Shown piece after piece: positions 22,235 to 33,939 of a stretch of DNA of 64,000 bases. A model generated the notes under the pieces. The model was not told where the DNA came from, did no database searches, and worked only from the letters and a program-made list of their open reading frames with translations. The position numbers were made by a program, and so were the translations under genes. Each line of letters opens with the position of its first letter. Positions within the stretch are counted from its first letter, which is position 1. The DNA is from Trichobilharzia szidati (taxonomy: Eukaryota; Platyhelminthes; Trematoda; Strigeidida; Schistosomatidae), in contig OX235277.1 in assembly GCA_944472155.2 (NCBI GenBank), positions 18,858,804-18,922,803 of the forward strand. Direction: 5' to 3'.

Positions 22235-23461
22235 CTAAAGAAGTGCAGAGCAGTTCAGTTGGCAGGGCAAGTCGTAGATAGAACCCTGAGGAACCCCTGA
22301 TTCCGAGGTGTGCCAGGATGATCGGATGCGGTTGACTTTGGTGCAGAATTCTCTCTCGCCTAAATAATCTTTCAGCCATGCAAGAAGTGCTCCAGAAACA
22401 CCCGCCTTGCTTATTTTGTGGAGGAGCAGACCATGGTGAACTGTGTCGAATGCTTTCGCAAAGTCGAGAAAGATCACATGGACTGGTACCTTTACATCCC
22501 AGGATAGTGTCCAATCGTTCCAAGCTAGTAGAAGATTCGTCACACAGGATCTTCCCCTCCTGAAACCGTGCTGTGTTTCATGGAGAAGGTTAGTCCCGTC
22601 GAAGTATTTTCTCATGTGGTCGTCAATGAGACTTTCCAATATCTTCGATATCACTGGGAGTAGCGCAACTGGTCTGTAACTGGTCGCGTTCTGCCGGTCA
22701 CCACCCTTGAAGATAGGGGATAGGGTAGCTCGTTTCCACTCACATGGAAGTTTCCCTACATCAAAGGAGTGTTGAAACAGATCGCTTAGGGGTCGGCAGA
22801 GACTTTCTGAACACTGCTTCAGGACGGATGGTCTTATGGCTTCGCAATCTGCGGACTTTCCCGAAGCCAACTTTCCCAATTTTACGAGTACCATAGCCGA
22901 GGTAATTTTAAATGTACCCAGCAGGTTTTCGCACGTTGGTTTTGCATTGTAATCTTGATGTTTTGCTGGGGCGAAATCCTCGTTACTGTTCAGTTGCCTG
23001 TGAAAGGCTGGACTGAATGTCTCTGCCATTTCAAGACTAGTAAGAGATTTCCCATCAGAACCCACTAGATTGCAAGCTCCCTGGTTGGTCGGTTTTCTTT
23101 CAGACATAAACCTGTATAGGCTTTTGGGGTTCACGAGAAGCTTATTGGCGAGGTTTCTCTGAAATATCCTTCTATCACTCCGGACTCGTATGTTACATCG
23201 ATTCCTGAGTTCAAGGTACACTTCATGTTCGGGTTGACTCTTCGATAGTCGCCACGCAAACCAAGCTTTTCGTTTTGCCTGCAGAAGGCGTTGTTTCCCC
23301 CTTTTTAGCCATGAACGTTGCTTCCTAGCTTTTGGTGTGACTAAAGGAACAGTGTCTGAGACCGCCTGGTGAATGATCTCCTTTACCGCTCCCCAGTGTT
23401 CTTCTACTGTAAGCCCTGTCCAATTTTTTGGCCAATTTGCTTCAGACAAAAGTCTTCGCAT
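22235..23461 (-). pseudogene. CR1-like ORF2, reverse transcriptase domain
   Basis: 408 residues with RT motifs in order: LSPIFKGGDRQNATSYRPVA, HGFRRGRSCVTNL, VIFLDFAKAFDTVHH and SGVPQGS. Straight after PQGS the sequence jumps to DLPCQLNC, so the stretch usually reading about a dozen residues (LGPLLF... type) is missing in frame. The frame then stops at TAG exactly where the first residue of the catalytic F/Y-A-D-D box should be (LL, stop, ADDVKIW). Confidence 0.88.
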
Positions 23462-23522
23462 TTTGGCGTAATTGGCTTTGTTATAACACAGATAGGGCTG
23501 TGTATTGTCCCACTGTAAACGC

Positions 23523-24197
23523 TCACGGAGGACTGTGTCGAATGTTATGACCTATGGGAGTCGTGATCTGAACGTTTACCACCAGTAGCTGGTCACTAGT
23601 GAGCACATAATCCAGTCTAGAAGACTTCCCGTCTGGGCCCCATCTAGTATCCATTCTGACATTTTCAGTGAATCCGGCCTCCCTGATGGTGTGCAGCAGA
23701 TTTCGATCAAATCTATCATGGGCATATCCCGTCATCAAGTTAAGAGGTGGGGCATTGAAGTCTCCAGCTATGACAATTTGATCATAACCCATATCTTGTG
23801 TCGCTGAAATTGCATTCAGCAGTTCCTGGTTGTGGTCTGCTCCACATGAAGGTGATCTATAAATGCTGCCCACCGGATACTTACAGTACCCAACGGTGAA
23901 ATGGCACCATATGGAGTCAGGGAGCTCAATGAGGGGAAGGTCGATTGCATGGACACATCTGAGCTGTTTGTCGACGTATATGGCGACTCCACCTCCTTCT
24001 TTCAGATCCCTATCTCGCCTGACTAGGACCATATCATTTATACTGACTTCGCTGTCTGCCACCGTAGGGGTTAGCCAGGTTTCCGTCAGTATTATGATTT
24101 TGGAGTTCAGCCGTGATTGTAGGTATCTAAGTTCAGCTATTTTGCTTCTTAGCCCTCTCACATTACTGTACAGGCAACTGGTAGTCAGTTTCACCAC
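23523..24197 (-). pseudogene. CR1-like ORF2, endonuclease domain
   Basis: 224 residues of an apurinic/apyrimidinic-type endonuclease (EEP fold). Visible motifs are LYSNVRGLRSK, ILTETWL, GGGVAIYVD, YRSP, IVIAGDFNAP and SRLDYVLTSD. The frame is lost close to the expected SDH motif (PIGHNIRHSPP then stop), while the next frame goes on as RERLQWDNTQPYLC, so a frameshift near 23545 separates endonuclease and reverse transcriptase. Confidence 0.85.
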
Positions 24198-24360
24198 GTC
24201 CCCGTATTGGGGGGGGTTGACGTGATGTGGGCTGTCGGTTGAGGAATTATCCTACGTACTAGTTGGCCGATTCCTCGGGAACCGGCCTGTTGGCGTTTTT
24301 TTCTTCTGGTTCAATCAGAGCACTTGGATGACACTGGCTATCATCGTCCGTGCTGCACCG

Positions 24361-25291
24361 CTATATTGTGACTTGGGGTTGGGGATGTTCTTTGACAACG
24401 TTTTGTTCTCTCCTTTGGGTACGAGGATGGCTCTCACAGCAGCGAATGTGTCTGCTGACCTTGTCCTTGGTCTTGTACCATCTCTGGAGAGCAGTAGTCA
24501 AGTGGTCTCGGGAGCTGAACTTGACAGCTAACAGACGTGGCGTGTTAATTGACATAAAGTGAGTGGATCGAGGCAGTCTATAAATAGAGACAGCCCCTGA
24601 ACTTCCCAGAGCCATCTGGGATGCCAACCATCTCCATTGCTGTACATCGTGACAGTGCTTCTCATAAGCGTTCCCAGTTACCAGTTCAGGAATGTCGTGA
24701 ACAACCATGGAGGCAGAAGGAATAAGCTCTGGCGACTCCCTCGCCACCCGTCTTTCCTTCCATGGCCTATCTGGCCTAACATGTATATTGCACGTCCTCC
24801 CTATAAAAAGGACTTGAGAAGTCAGTAAAACTTTTTTGGCATCCTCGGTAGAGCCCAGTGTTACCCTCAGTGGGGATGCATAGTTTTACTAGTTGGATGT
24901 CCAGACCCAGTGTGCTACATAAGTTGGACCACTGTTCCTGATCAAACAGAGCCCTGTTTTCCAGCAGACTACTGCTACAGTCTGGTACATTAAAGAGGAT
25001 TACGCAGTTTGATCTACTAACCGTGGATTTAGGTTCGGTCCTCGCACATTTGTCATTCCCTTTAAGACCGTTTTGTTTCGTCTGGTGCGACTGGATATTA
25101 TTGTGTGTCGCAGTGCCGTGGCCACTATTACTGGTGGACGGTAAGGGTCTTTTCCCGGCGACAGATACTCCTGGCGCTTCAGCCTCTGTGTCTGGGGCAG
25201 GAATTGCAAGTTTAACCGGTGTGGATTTTGGTATCACCAATTCACGTGCAATTGTGATGTTTTCCGAGTTGATGGGAGTAAAACGTTTCAC
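24361..25291 (-). pseudogene. CR1-like ORF1, C-terminal part
   Basis: Two frames, 25291-24776 and 24747-24361, continue ORF1. The first contains NCVILFNVPDCSSSLLENR, and the second contains YRLPRSTHFMS and PRLLAVKFSSRDHL. These resemble the RNA-recognition-like fold found in ORF1 of many LINEs (a weak match by eye). The stop at 24776 and the change of frame show a second lesion. ORF1 proteins bind element RNA to form the retrotransposition particle. Confidence 0.55.
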
Positions 25292-25893
25292 GTTTTCCCT
25301 GATACCTCTATGCCATCTTTAGCTTTCGAGGAACTACACGAGGCTGCATCAGTACGGCAACTTGGGCATATGTACCAGAACCATGGGCATGGATTCTTAC
25401 GCATAAAATCGTAATATACTTTTGGTACCCCGGTGTCACATCTACAATGTACCCATTGCTTGCAAAAGTTGCATTCGAAGGCAGAGTCTGCTTGTTCGAC
25501 AACAGAATCGCAGACCTTGCAATCGTCTGCCTTTTGGGGGAACGTTTTTGTCGTCTTGCGACGTCGTGAACGTTTCTTATTGGCCTTCCTGTTTGTTTCA
25601 AGGCCTACTATGGAGATGGGTGTTATACTATTCTCACTTTGTGCAGATTTACCACTTGGCTCTATTAACCTAGTCGTGTTAACAGGGATGGAGCCACATC
25701 CGCTTAGTTGACTTTTCACAGTTTCACTGTAGGACTGTGGTGACATGGGCAATCTGTCCACGCAGGGAATATTTACCCTGGTCTTCAAGACCGGTATGCG
25801 AGAGTCCATCACCTTCACCTGTTTGTCTAATTTGGCTGAAGCCCTGGTGTATGGTCTCTCATTGCTTATCTTAGGGTGAGAATCTATAGTCAT
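25288..25893 (-). pseudogene. CR1-like ORF1, PHD-finger part
   Basis: 201 residues from the Met at 25893. After a basic region (NKKRSRRRKTTK) comes a Cys4-His-Cys3 zinc finger: CKVC, then CNFC, WVHCRC, and ICPSC. This arrangement is the PHD finger found in ORF1 of CR1-type LINEs. The frame ends at TGA at 25288 while the neighbouring frame continues with ENVKRFTPINSEN, so a one-base indel near 25290 splits an originally longer ORF1. Confidence 0.75.
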
Positions 25894-26324
25894 ATTACTC
25901 CTAAATTAATACCGATGATTAAATAATAAGAGACAGTGGAGTTTTGTCCAATAGACTGACAGCAAAAGACAATAGAAAGCATAGAACAGAAAGATAAAGT
26001 ATATAAGTAAAAGCTTTTGACTTTACCTGTAACTTTCGGGTTAATCGGCTTCACAACAATCACGTAACAGACCAACAAGTCTTGTATATTTGAAAGAGTG
26101 AGGGGGATGTTGCTACAAAAGTAGCACCTGAAGCTTAGGCAGTAGTTCGAGACAGTGGGAGGTGCCAAACACAGGCTCGGTGAAGAAGAAATGGTTGAAT
26201 AAAATTCGCCGGATAGGAAGATCAGGTTCCCCAAACGAATTATTCACAAAAATGGATATTTCCTGTTAGGGAGGAAAATGCACGTCGTATTCGAAGCGCT
26301 CGCGAAGTGTAACTCCATAATAGA

Positions 26325-26575
26325 CAAGATCTTATTTTGATAAATCACTCAGTGTTATACAGTAATATTAACTGATGACGTTTCGAGCACAAACTACTGC
26401 TCATAATTATATCAAGTCGACTTGACATGATCATGAGAAACAGTCTTTTCTGGAAACATCATCAGTTAATATTACTGCATAACACTGTGTGATTTATCAA
26501 AATAAAATCTTATCTGTAATAGAGATATGCTCTACCACAGTGCCAAAATTTTTAACTTATATCAATGGCTTAAGT
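26325..26575. repeat. PLE family B terminal hairpin (head-to-head pair)
   Basis: TAAGATCTTATTTTGATAAA...TGACGTTTCGAGCAC on the left is repeated in inverse on the right (GAAACATCATCAGTTAATAT...AAAATCTTATC). The centre is TATATCAAGTCGACTTGACA. Confidence 0.75.
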
Positions 26576-28299
26576 TAGTCGGTCTAAGTAGTTAACCAGC
26601 ACATAACTAAGTAAACTCACAAACCGATCAAGGAAAAGTGTGGTGTGAAGTAAAACGAGAAATAGAGCCGCGCGGAAAGGTGTTGACATCACTTTCTCCA
26701 GATGTTGGGCTGCATTATCGGCGGGCGAATAGAATTCTTTTGAAGCCTTCAAATAACCGAAAAGTAAGCAGGTTAAGGTAGGGAGTTTTCCACATTTTGT
26801 AATCGACGAGAGAAATAATAAACTGCTGTACTCCTGTTGGTGTTGTTCAGTGATTAATAAAGTTCAAACTCCTTTTATGCTTTACCAGAAGCCAACATAA
26901 ACGTTTGAAGGCATACGATGTCTAGATTACGAGTTTTACGCTGGGAACACAGATTACGTCACTGCAAATTACCAGCAGTGACGAATGTAGGAGATCACTG
27001 GCTAGACACATTAACCTGTGACTTTGATCTGCCTACGGCTGAGGCGAACATTGCCTGAATCATTTATTTAATTACCATTTCTTCTGCTACATCTGCAAAG
27101 GTAGTACAACACAGTCATCAGCTTCTTAGATATACCTACGGTATGCAACTTTATAGGTGGGAAAAATTCTCTTTGTTTTATTCGTTTTGCATACGTCGAG
27201 TTATGGCGCCTTCAGTCATACTTTAAGTCTTTTCAAAAATGTAATGCTCGACCATTAATTTTACGAATAATTCAAAAATGCACTTTTGACTAATGGCTCT
27301 TAAGTATGTATATGAAAACATAAATAAAAGGGAATCTGCTACTACTGATGACCGTGCTTCGAAGTACACAACTTCAGGCGATTTTGTCTATTTAGACACT
27401 GCATATTCTAGGCACCAAATTTGTACGCGAGGGAAGCCAGTTTACAGGCATCACAAATGTAATATATCATGTGTTCACTGAGTAAATATATGTATATATT
27501 TATCCCATTATAGAAAATATATAAGAAAAGGTAATGGAAAATGTCAGTAAGGTCACTTTACATACGTAAGAGCAATTTACATGATATCATCTAAGTCATC
27601 GTTGTTGCTTGAATTCAGCAAAATGCACATAACAACTGAAGGCTGCGTTATCTGTGGTAGGTAAGGTAGGCTACTCACAAAAGTATAAAAATCGCTTGTA
27701 AAACGCTGGTTAGTTTACTGACAAACAGGTCTTCAGCAATACCATTTACAAGCGGCTCACCAGAGCAGTCAGTGTTCAATGAAAATGTGAAGAAGTGTTA
27801 TTAAATCAACGGTAATCAGCAACCGGTGAGTTTTTTAATTCATATGCTGTTAGAAAGCAGAATAATTGCTAAATAGTCCATGCAAAATGAATTCTGAAGT
27901 ATCATTATTTCTTAGATATCCTGATTTATTGGCCCTACATAGTTAGTGATTTGGGTTTGTCAGCACAATCAGCATATGGATGAATATCCAGATGTGCATT
28001 ACAGCTTGTTCCCTGCGCTGCTTCCACTTCGTATAGGATTTGATTACCCTACAGTTTCGATATATAACGCAAAGTATCTCTGTGATCATTGGAAGTATAC
28101 GTATGCATATGTTGTATCAGTGCATGGACTCCTACCACCACTGAATATATACTCGATACTGAGTTGTACCAACGGGAATTGTGAATTTATATAACTCCTT
28201 GTAGCTGTGAATAAAACGTCACCGCATTCATTTTGGAGAGTGGACTGGTTTGTGAAGTATAAATAGTGTACCAACCATTCCATCCAGCAGGGAGTATGA
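26576..28299. other. No gene or repeat recognised
   Basis: Single-copy-looking AT-rich DNA in the spacer between the large arms. Longest frames are 60-82 residues and show no family features. Confidence 0.5.
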
Positions 28300-28700
28300 T
28301 AACTTGCTCAGCGAGATTTTTAATGTTGCAACCAATCTTCCTTTCAGTTATAAAATTATTGGATGTGATTTCAACACACCAGGAGTATAATGGCCTTCAC
28401 TTCGATGACCCCAAAGGTATGATAATCTCCTGAATTCCATTTTCACTGGATGAAGGACACAACACGTAAAACTACCCACTAGATTTGCAAATATCCTAGA
28501 CCTTGTTTTCACGAACAACACAACACCATCTACAGTACATGTGGAAATGAATTTCCAGATAGTGACCGTGAAATAGTAGTGTGTTATGCGCATCTGCATG
28601 AACTTTAGGAGCAGTGGAATGTATATCGGCCTCGAAGAGTGGGAAGTGATCTGACAATGCACTCAAACACCCTGAAGGGAGACTTAAACCTCAGTGATTA
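28300..28700 (+). mobile_element. LINE endonuclease fragment, degenerate
   Basis: Reads IIGCDFNTPGV, then NLLNSIF, LPTRFANILDLVFTNNT in frame: the GDFN and LDLVFTN motifs of a LINE endonuclease, with stops in between. Confidence 0.6.
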
Positions 28701-29334
28701 TAGCTTGTACAGCACAGCTTTTTGGAGCAACTTAGATCCCATTCAAGACGAAAATACAGAAAAAGTACCAAATACCCAGTTGTCACAGCCAGGGCATATA
28801 TATATGGGTTTACATCACAGGTGATCACAACCTATAAGTGACTTCAAATAAGAGTGGGCAAGATCATCTATCCATCGGAGCTTAAAAGAGGCACCGGCCC
28901 TTTGTAAAGAGCTCTAAGAGAGGCAGCAGAGTGGCCGGTACGCCTTCGAAAGATGAGTGTCTTCAAAAGTAGCCGTTGTCGGTTATGGAGTTAACTCCAT
29001 CAAGATAGAATGATCGGAATCGAACAGAGGCATCCAAAAATGTGGTGTATTCATCAATCTGTAGGAGGTCAAAGAAATTCATGGATTCAAATGAATTTAG
29101 GATGTTTTGTCTATTTAATTATTGCCAATGATGTTGATCAAAAAAGACAGGAGGAGGACAAACAGTTGTTTGAAGGGTCTGCATTATTATTACATTTTTA
29201 TACAACCTCAGCCCTTCCCTGACAAAATACACTCAACTGCAGGCATGCCACACGGACGAGGATGTCAAAGTCAGGGCCCGAAATGTACAGCAGACTGTCA
29301 TCACTCTGAAATCGGTCTAGGGACCTAATCTACC

Positions 29335-29657
29335 AAGCATAAAGAACAAGATCTGACTTTACGACACTGTTGTCAAGTCAATGCTCATTCATGTTTCAGA
29401 GACTTGACACTTCCCCAGAAGCATTTCCAACTGGCTACCGTAGGTTTTTATCAACAGCTGCCTTCACTCGGTACTCAGGATCACATGGCCAACTGGAATC
29501 GGTAGGCAGCAGGGAACTCAATCACACGAAGAATCGACCAAGAAACTATTGCCTAATAAACATGCAGAGGGAAATGCAGATGGATGTGGTATACACTGAG
29601 GAAACTGCCAGGTGACGCCACGATCTGGGCTGCCCTTTGAGTGTGTTTAAGGTTGAC
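29335..29657 (+). mobile_element. RTE-like LINE fragment (family R2), degenerate
   Basis: Weak but collinear with 9640-9900: FQRLDTSPEAF, then STAAFTRYSGSHGQLESVGS, and MDVVYTEETAR. Runs into the assembly gap. Confidence 0.5.
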
Positions 29658-30153
29658 NNNNNNNNNNNNNNNNNNNNNNNNNNNNNNNNNNNNNNNNNNN
29701 NNNNNNNNNNNNNNNNNNNNNNNNNNNNNNNNNNNNNNNNNNNNNNNNNNNNNNNNNNNNNNNNNNNNNNNNNNNNNNNNNNNNNNNNNNNNNNNNNNNN
29801 NNNNNNNNNNNNNNNNNNNNNNNNNNNNNNNNNNNNNNNNNNNNNNNNNNNNNNNNNNNNNNNNNNNNNNNNNNNNNNNNNNNNNNNNNNNNNNNNNNNN
29901 NNNNNNNNNNNNNNNNNNNNNNNNNNNNNNNNNNNNNNNNNNNNNNNNNNNNNNNNNNNNNNNNNNNNNNNNNNNNNNNNNNNNNNNNNNNNNNNNNNNN
30001 NNNNNNNNNNNNNNNNNNNNNNNNNNNNNNNNNNNNNNNNNNNNNNNNNNNNNNNNNNNNNNNNNNNNNNNNNNNNNNNNNNNNNNNNNNNNNNNNNNNN
30101 NNNNNNNNNNNNNNNNNNNNNNNNNNNNNNNNNNNNNNNNNNNNNNNNNNNNN
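29658..30153. other. Assembly gap
   Basis: 496 N. It lies in the spacer between the two large inverted arms, 220 bases from the right arm. Frames that run across it are meaningless. Confidence 1.
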
Positions 30154-30159
30154 TACCTT

Positions 30160-30370
30160 AAGCCACTGATATAAGTATAAACTTGGGCACGGTGGTAGAG
30201 TATAACTCTATTATAGATAAGATTTTATTTTGATAACTCACAGTGTTATACGGTAATACTAACTGACTACATTTCGAGCACAAACTATCGCTCATAATCA
30301 TGTGAAGTCGACTTCAAATGATTTATCAGAATAAAATCTTATCTATTATGGAGTTATAACTTAAGCCATG
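30160..30370. repeat. PLE family B terminal hairpin, partial pair
   Basis: Starts just after the assembly gap. The left half is intact (TTTCGAGCACAAACTATCGC) and the right half is shortened after GTGAAGTCGACTTCAAATGA. Flanked by CTTAAGCCA on both sides, a possible target-site duplication. Confidence 0.65.
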
Positions 30371-33004
30371 TCACGTGCTAAAGGAATCACAATCAGCCGT
30401 AGAAAAACCATCACATGATTTTCACAAGACTGGATTAAGACTTACTACAGGTATGGGAATATAGGTAAATAAGCATACATTGGTTGACTTACAAATTGAA
30501 TATTGGATATCGGCAATTATTCAAATTCTGACGTCTGGTGGGTGGTTTGGATTTCTTCACATGGTATTATGTTTTCATGGTATTTGACGTCTTTCCAAGC
30601 TATCTAGTATTCGGCATTATAAAAATCCTAAGGTCAAAACACACTTAATCCGACGTATTTGCCTATGTCGGCAAGACCAAATACAATCACCTTTTTTAGT
30701 GTTCTAATGTTGTTGGCTACCTTTTGAGCCACTAGTCTTTTCAAGTAGTCAGGGGTAGACTTTCGCAAGCGTCTTTATTATTTCGAGAATTCCACCAAAT
30801 ATGGCTGGGGCATATGTTACTATTCGTCGTCCTACTGAGTGGTCACCCACCCTAATTCCACATGATTTGAAATTAGTTCTTATATTGAAATTTTAATTCT
30901 CCCCATAAAAGACAAAGCTGAAATGGCCCAAAAAACTCATATGTGTTCAAGTACCTGTAGGAATTTGTTTTCAACGTGTGTTCCAATGAATAGGTAGTTT
31001 GTTTTATCTGCTAAAACGTGTCTATTTGAGCGAAGCCGTCTTCGATCCAGTCGTTTTGATTTCGTTGATTCACAGTACTACAGAATCTGCATATCCCACA
31101 AAACATAATGAGTGACATTCCCAACTGGTGTTAGTCATAATGATGCATTAAAACCAGTTAGAATATCTGAATAGTAAATACACTAAAAAGATGCTTGTGC
31201 TTAGCGAAATGATTGTGAAAAAATTGTTCAAATGTGTATAGTTTTGTCATACTAAACAAAATTATTTGTGAATCTATCCATTACTGTAGTTGTTGTAGTT
31301 ATTGCTTTCGTTTGGAAGTTTTGTCGACTTACAGTTTAAGTTAGTAACTAATGTCTTTTAAAATCTGGTAGACTACCGTTTGAACTCAGGTGAACAGACA
31401 CGTAACACCGTGTGCTTTAAGCCAAGTAGTTTCACTGAGTTTTCTTGATTGTCCTTCTAATAAGTGACATCCTTACAAGACTCAGCAATGAGTAAAACCA
31501 CAATCTGCTCTGATAATTTTATTTGAGATCGTTGGTTCCTTGTTATGCCAAGTATTTGTATAAAGCTTGTTACGTACTAGGTAGTTCTCTTTGAAATCAT
31601 ATTAGTGTTTGCTTTTAGTATGATATACATAGAATGACAGTTTAGCCATATTAATAAGTGGGTGATGGTCGCTATAACAATTTGAGGTGCTCGGAATATT
31701 ACCGAAAACAAAAAAAAAACAAAAATTTACTGAAATATAGTTATAATTTAGTTTAAGGTGCAGACAAAATTTAATCGTGAAAAGGTGCTACGTATTATAC
31801 ACTTGAAAATTGTGTAAAATTACTGTTGTTGGCCACACTGACTTAGGCAGTTTATCTAATCGACAAAGGAAAGGGAGTGAGATGAGTTTAAACTTATTTA
31901 TTTACCGCTAAATGGTGTACAAAAGTTGAGATGAAATCAAGCAGTCAATTATAATCTAGCTCATATGAACTGTGATCAAGATTTGACCGGACGGTTGCAA
32001 AATAATTGAGCGCTGAGTGAGAAGTAGACATTCCCTGAAGAAGTTCGGACCAGATTGCCGAAAGAAACGTTGGAATTAATCATTTCAATTCCTCTGAGAT
32101 TTTACAAATATAATTTTATAAATGTCTATAATCTAGCTCTTTGTTTCAATTGTTTCAATTAAAGCTACTGGTATTGAATACATTGCCCATTCCTTGTAAG
32201 ATTTTATTTTTATAAGTAATCAGTAAACGACGTCAGTTAACAAAATGACAAAATATCAATGAATACATTTCAAAATAGTTATAAGGAGAAAATTACATAT
32301 ATGCGGCACCATAGGTTACTGTGGATGAATTTCTCGGTATACCTGTTAGGCTACTATTTCAAATGAACTCGTCAGTTATGATGGAATTCCAATCACTGTA
32401 AAGCCAGATGAATTTTAAGCCTAGAACTCTTTATAACGTGCCTTCAAAAACGATAAAATAGCAGCTAGTTAATTTTAGGTGGAGCTCGTTGAAATTAGAT
32501 GCCTATTACTTAAATCTATGTCAAATTTTATATACGAAGTTTTACTCTTTCGTCTGCATACAGAAGTTTTGATCGTTTGTCACAACTTACTTATAAGAAT
32601 ATGTTAACCACTCTTCGTTAATCTTTCGAATATACTCTGAGTAATTCGTCTAATGAAGCAGGTCGGTCGGTGCAGAAGAGTTCATAAGTAATCTTCATTG
32701 TTAATCTTGAACGAGAATTAGTCTGTTTGTCAGACATCAACATTTCTGTCGAATGACACCACATTCCTGAAGTTTTTCATAGTGTGCTATCGATTCGAGT
32801 TAAAATACAGATAAATGAAGCCGTCTTTTCAAATCCGCTTTCTGTCGCAGGTCATCAAGTATGGTTTGTTATATATAGTGCTAGTTTATTTTTGGTGAGC
32901 TGAATTTTTACAATGTTCATAAGCTCTGGTACACTTTTATGTGAAGAAATGTGGTCTTGATAGGGCTAAAAGAGAACCATTGATCTTCAACTCACATTAG
33001 TTAT

Positions 33005-33420
33005 CATATGTGTAAAACTTGGGAACTGTGGTGCCAAATAATTCCATATTAGTTTGTTTATTAGATGTATTGCACAGTGAAACAGTATTATTTACTGGAT
33101 GACGTTTCGAACAAAATTTATTGCTCATAATCATATCAAATGTAATCACACGACTTTGATACTTTAGTTTTATAGTTTTCTTTGTTCTCTCCTATTTGTC
33201 CTAAGGGTAGTAAAATTTTCCAGATATCTACCCCTACGACAAATAGGAGAGAACAAAGAAAACTATAAAACTAAAGTATCAAAGTCGTGTGATTACAATT
33301 GATATGATTATGAACAATAAATTTTGTTCGAAATGTCATCCAGTAAATAATACTGTTTCACTGTGCGATACATCTAATAAACAAATTAATATGGAATCAC
33401 ATTAGTTATTTCTGTATTAG
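33005..33420. repeat. PLE family B terminal hairpin in right arm, uninterrupted
   Basis: Inverted halves of about 190 bases meet at AAATTTTCCAGATATCTACC. The left arm has the same pair interrupted by an RTE-like fragment. Confidence 0.8.
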
Positions 33421-33635
33421 ATGCTGTGCAACTGTTCTTTCATCCCTGCTGTTACAGACTTATCGTACTGTTTAACTCATCGGACAAATAAGTAGCTCCT
33501 CTTCAGCGCTTTGTAAAGATTTTTCAATATTTTTTATATGATTGTCGTTAACTGGTGTTAAAATATGTTTGCTTTTCACAAGTATCTTTGCATACTTAAC
33601 TTTGATTTTTATATTTCACAGACCTACTTATCCCA

Positions 33636-33845
33636 ATGGCTACTGTGATCAACGTTGCTGATAAAGAACAACTTGAACAAATTTTACAAGAGGCAGCAAA
33701 TGTTGCCAATGGTCCAGCTATTGTAGTTATAGATTTCTATGCTACATGGTGCCATCCTTGTTCTGAAATAGCACCCATCTTTAAAAAATTAAGTACTAGG
33801 TACACGAAAATGAAATTCCTCAAAATTGATGTTGATAAACTTGAG
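33636..33845 (+). CDS. Duplicated TXNL1-like exon 1 (right arm)
   Basis: This is an inverted copy of the exon at 16563-16772 with the same ATG, length (210 bases), CHPC motif and donor (GAG then GTAAAT). The translation differs from the left copy by one residue, APIFKKLS instead of APIFKELS. About 100 bases after the donor the intron carries a LINE-derived insertion (33940-34838) that the left copy lacks. The flanking 5' DNA (30.4-33.6 kb) also mirrors the left locus, so any promoter was duplicated too. Only exons 1 and 2 are present on this side; the arm ends before any PITH exon. It is therefore either a truncated gene copy, an exon pair used with unknown downstream exons, or an assembly product. 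Confidence 0.8.
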
Positions 33846-33939
33846 GTAAATGTTCAGTGTTTATTAATTGACTTCTTTGAAACAATCACTATTAGGCAAC
33901 CTGAGTTGGTACCACTTGGTATTAGTTCAGAGAGTTTAC

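Larger units (their letters stand above)
21200..26250 (-). mobile_element. CR1-like non-LTR retrotransposon, near full length but broken
   Basis: In minus orientation the parts come in LINE order: a 5' region (about 26250-25894), ORF1 with a PHD-type zinc finger, ORF1 C-terminal part, apurinic-like endonuclease, reverse transcriptase, and a 3' region with a TTATTATTATTACTATT tract near 21230. A PHD finger in ORF1 is known from CR1-clade elements including schistosome ones. At least three frame breaks, one in-frame stop and one small deletion are visible, so this copy cannot encode full proteins. It lies in the spacer between the two large inverted arms and has no counterpart elsewhere in the window. 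Confidence 0.85.

Noticed and set aside
23863..24225. 120-residue plus-strand frame
   Set aside because: Antisense to the CR1-like endonuclease.
25890..26234. 114-residue minus-strand frame upstream of CR1-like ORF1
   Set aside because: Lies in the expected 5' untranslated part of the LINE; hydrophobic composition without a family signature.
29637..30174. Frames of 174-177 residues
   Set aside because: They run through the N gap.
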